Below are positions 61,360 to 64,000 of a stretch of 64,000 nucleotides of DNA, piece after piece. Both the position numbers and the translations under genes were made by a program. Source of the DNA: Aphelenchoides besseyi (lineage: Eukaryota > Nematoda > Chromadorea > Rhabditida > Aphelenchoididae); assembly GCA_024699855.1 (NCBI GenBank), contig JAMPIQ010000001.1:10788001-10852000 (forward strand). The letters are read 5' to 3'. The notes beneath the pieces were generated by a model. The model was not told the DNA's origin. It ran no database searches and saw nothing but the letters and a program-made list of their open reading frames with translations. How positions within the stretch are numbered: the first letter of the stretch is position 1; every line of letters begins with the position of its first letter.

Positions 61360-61703
61360 GTTCTCTCACTTCTGATCTGTAATCTCCATGTGTGATTTGT
61401 AGTCGTAGAAATTGTGAAATAAAAAGTTGTTTACCCCCAAAAAGAAGTGCAACGAACACAACGCAAAAAACGCGTCGTCGACTCGAAACTACAAACCAGA
61501 AGGACGAACAAACAAACTCGGGGGCTTTGAGTTGCTCTGACGACCGTCGGGTATTAAAAGCCGCCGAAAAGTTTGACTGTTCGTTCTCGAATAAGAACAA
61601 TTGTCCAATATAAACTTCACTATTTCAACAAGTTAGTTTTCGAATACGATTTCCCATACTCTCGAGTTTATAGCCGTGGAACTCGATGTTATTTCTGAAG
61701 CTC

Positions 61704-62299
61704 CTAAATGTAATGAAAATAATTGGTGACATGCTCGAAAAGTTGTTTGAAGACGAGAAACTTGCGTAGAATTGGAATGGTGATCGGAAGGGAAGCGAAG
61801 AACAATTCGAATGCGTTGTTCATGTTACTCAAACGATTTTCCAGTTTGCAAAACTCTTCTTCTTGATTCTGCAAATGAACTCCCGGGTATTTGAGCGACA
61901 ATTTGATATACGCTTTCTGTTTGTGATTATGCAGCTTAAGTTGTTTTAATTTTGTGTGGCAACTGAATGAATGTGTTGAACTTTCATTGTAATTTTAAAC
62001 GAGATTCTGTAAGAGCGAATGAGTTAACGACGAAAACTTAATGAAAGTTTGAGATGACAAGAATGGGAAAGAATGGAAAAGTTCCGAAAAAAGGCATAGA
62101 GGTGGATAAGGACATGAAGCAATTGGCCATTGAGATAATACTCGCGAGATTGGTTGTAGTTTGTTGTCTCAAACATGAGCTGAGACGAATTCACGCAACC
62201 CATATGTTCGCGATGATACAAATGAGATCCTTTGAGTTCAAACACGCGTTCATAATTCCCACGGCAATCGTACAAGCAGCAAATTGTACGAGCGGCCAT
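61704..62299 (-). CDS. possible small secreted/Cys-containing gene
   Basis: Minus-strand pieces such as ARTICCLYDCRGNYERVFEL, GSHLYHREHMGCVNSSQL (62299-62160) and VHLQNQEEEFCKLENRLSNM with ITIPILRKFLVFKQLFEHVT (61880-61710) look coding and share spaced Cys. They could be exons of a short nematode secreted protein. I cannot join them with certainty or name a family. Bases 61360-61703 show only the GST 3' UTR. Confidence 0.3.
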
Positions 62300-62537
62300 A
62301 GCATGAAAATCGACACTAAAACTTGCGTTTTTTATAGTTAAAAAGTATTACCTTCGGACGGAAATATTAATGTGACGAATTAACATATCTTCATGCTCTT
62401 TATACTGATGATCTATACTATTTCCGTTGTCTAATTCCGTTGGCGAATAATGCGTTAAGCGCAGAAAAAGTGATCACCACGCAATTACATTCCAAACGTA
62501 TGGTCGAGCACCAATCTGCGTTCAACTTTTTCCCCTT

Positions 62538-62610
62538 CTAATCTTGTGGTTTAGACTTCTTTAGCGACATCATGACCTACTTTCGTGTTGTGGTCGGCCG
62601 ATTCGAGAAC
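62538..62610 (+). pseudogene. GST exon relic
   Basis: After a TGGTTTAG acceptor the bases encode DFFSDIMTYFRVVVGR, typical of GST alpha-helix 4 (compare DFMTAYFPYVMVLTGR in the intact gene). The preceding TTCTAATCTTGTGGTTTAG resembles the intron-1 end of the intact GST (TTCTAATCCTGTGGTTTAA), supporting both the relic call and the idea that the intact gene lost its acceptor G. No other GST exons are left. Confidence 0.55.
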
Positions 62611-62689
62611 TTTCCATTTGAACGATCGTACAAAGATACAAAGATTTTATTCGATTCTAACAAACAACAACAATTAATAGTTAAATGCT

Positions 62690-63000
62690 TGTCGGTGGTT
62701 TGTTGCGAATACTTCGACATGATGTTTCCATTCCGTTCGGTTGTAGGCCAATTTCTGCCATCCGCGTCCAATCGTGCGATCTAGATCCTTTCGCCATGGG
62801 TCTGCCGGCCGTCCCCGAGTCCGCTTGAGATTGTACGGCCACCAGAATGTCGTCCGCGTCGTCCATCGATTGTCGATGCGTCTTGTCAAATGTCCCGTCC
62901 ACGAACATTTGCGCTTTAGTACCTCGTCGCTCGCGTCTTTAAACTTCGTACTCGCTCGAATGTCCGCACTTCGTATACAGTCTCGCAAACTAATGTCCAA
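62690..63000 (-). mobile_element. non-LTR retrotransposon tail (RTE-like)
   Basis: The minus strand encodes ISLRDCIRSADIRASTKFKD, WTGHLTRRIDNRWTTRTTFW, KRTRGRPADPWRKDLDR and YNRTEWKHHVEVFA. This is the C-terminal region after the reverse transcriptase of RTE-type elements (W.GH..R..D.RWT......KR..GRP...W.D). The RT and endonuclease are absent. It lies just after the GST relic, so an element insertion may have broken that gene. Confidence 0.75.

Positions 63001-64000
<1,000 letters not shown>

Overview
The window looks like nuclear DNA of a nematode. Coding exons are split by very short introns (mostly 38-45 bp, T-rich, ending TTTCAG or TTTAG). Some genes have a trans-splice-like acceptor just before the ATG (for example TTTCAG two bases before ATG 20930). 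The gene set is nematode in flavour: an Sra-like chemoreceptor, MATH/BTB relics, Mos1-HTH-like relics, a sigma GST and a BPI/LBP protein. No species can be named from the sequence. I saw no rRNA, tRNA or CRISPR array, but I could not run a tRNA scan.

Layout. 0-5 kb: a decayed pepsin-like gene (-) and a type I membrane protein (+). 5-8 kb: its tandem paralogue and a CDC50/TMEM30 flippase subunit. 8-14 kb: accessory DNA with a transposase tail, a rib-2 fragment, MATH/BTB-like debris, a strongly strand-skewed block and a broken HTH gene. 15-29 kb is the gene-dense core: nucleoside hydrolase, C2H2 protein, a 167-residue orphan, RPS23, a BDP1-like Myb protein, BLM/RecQ helicase, a full-length mariner element and a carboxylesterase. 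29.6-32.7 kb: a two-lobed BPI/LBP protein, followed by about 4 kb without a convincing gene. 36.7-41.4 kb: chemoreceptor and the exostosin GT64 gene rib-2/EXTL3. 44-46.2 kb: WDR33 (pfs-2). 46.6-51 kb: HTH relic, two ISXO2/Merlin-type transposase units and a ~175-bp tandem repeat. 52.3-56.1 kb: two membrane proteins and a large disordered protein. 56.6-60.4 kb: a composite duplication (piece of the 9.8-11.2 kb block plus an inverted second WDR33). 60.6-64 kb: sigma GST, GST and RTE relics, and the 3' end of beta-tubulin.

Two themes stand out. First, recent near-identical segmental duplications link 9.4-11.2, 40.2-40.9, 43.9-46.2 and 56.6-60.4 kb. Second, many conserved genes carry 1-5 bp indels, several of them short tandem duplications (RPS23, both WDR33 copies, esterase, rib-2, BDP1-like). 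This points either to consensus error in the assembly or to an indel-prone locus. The housekeeping genes do not form an operon-like pathway. They cover mRNA 3' processing (WDR33), translation (RPS23), Pol III initiation (BDP1-like), recombination (BLM), heparan sulfate synthesis (rib-2) and lipid flipping (CDC50).
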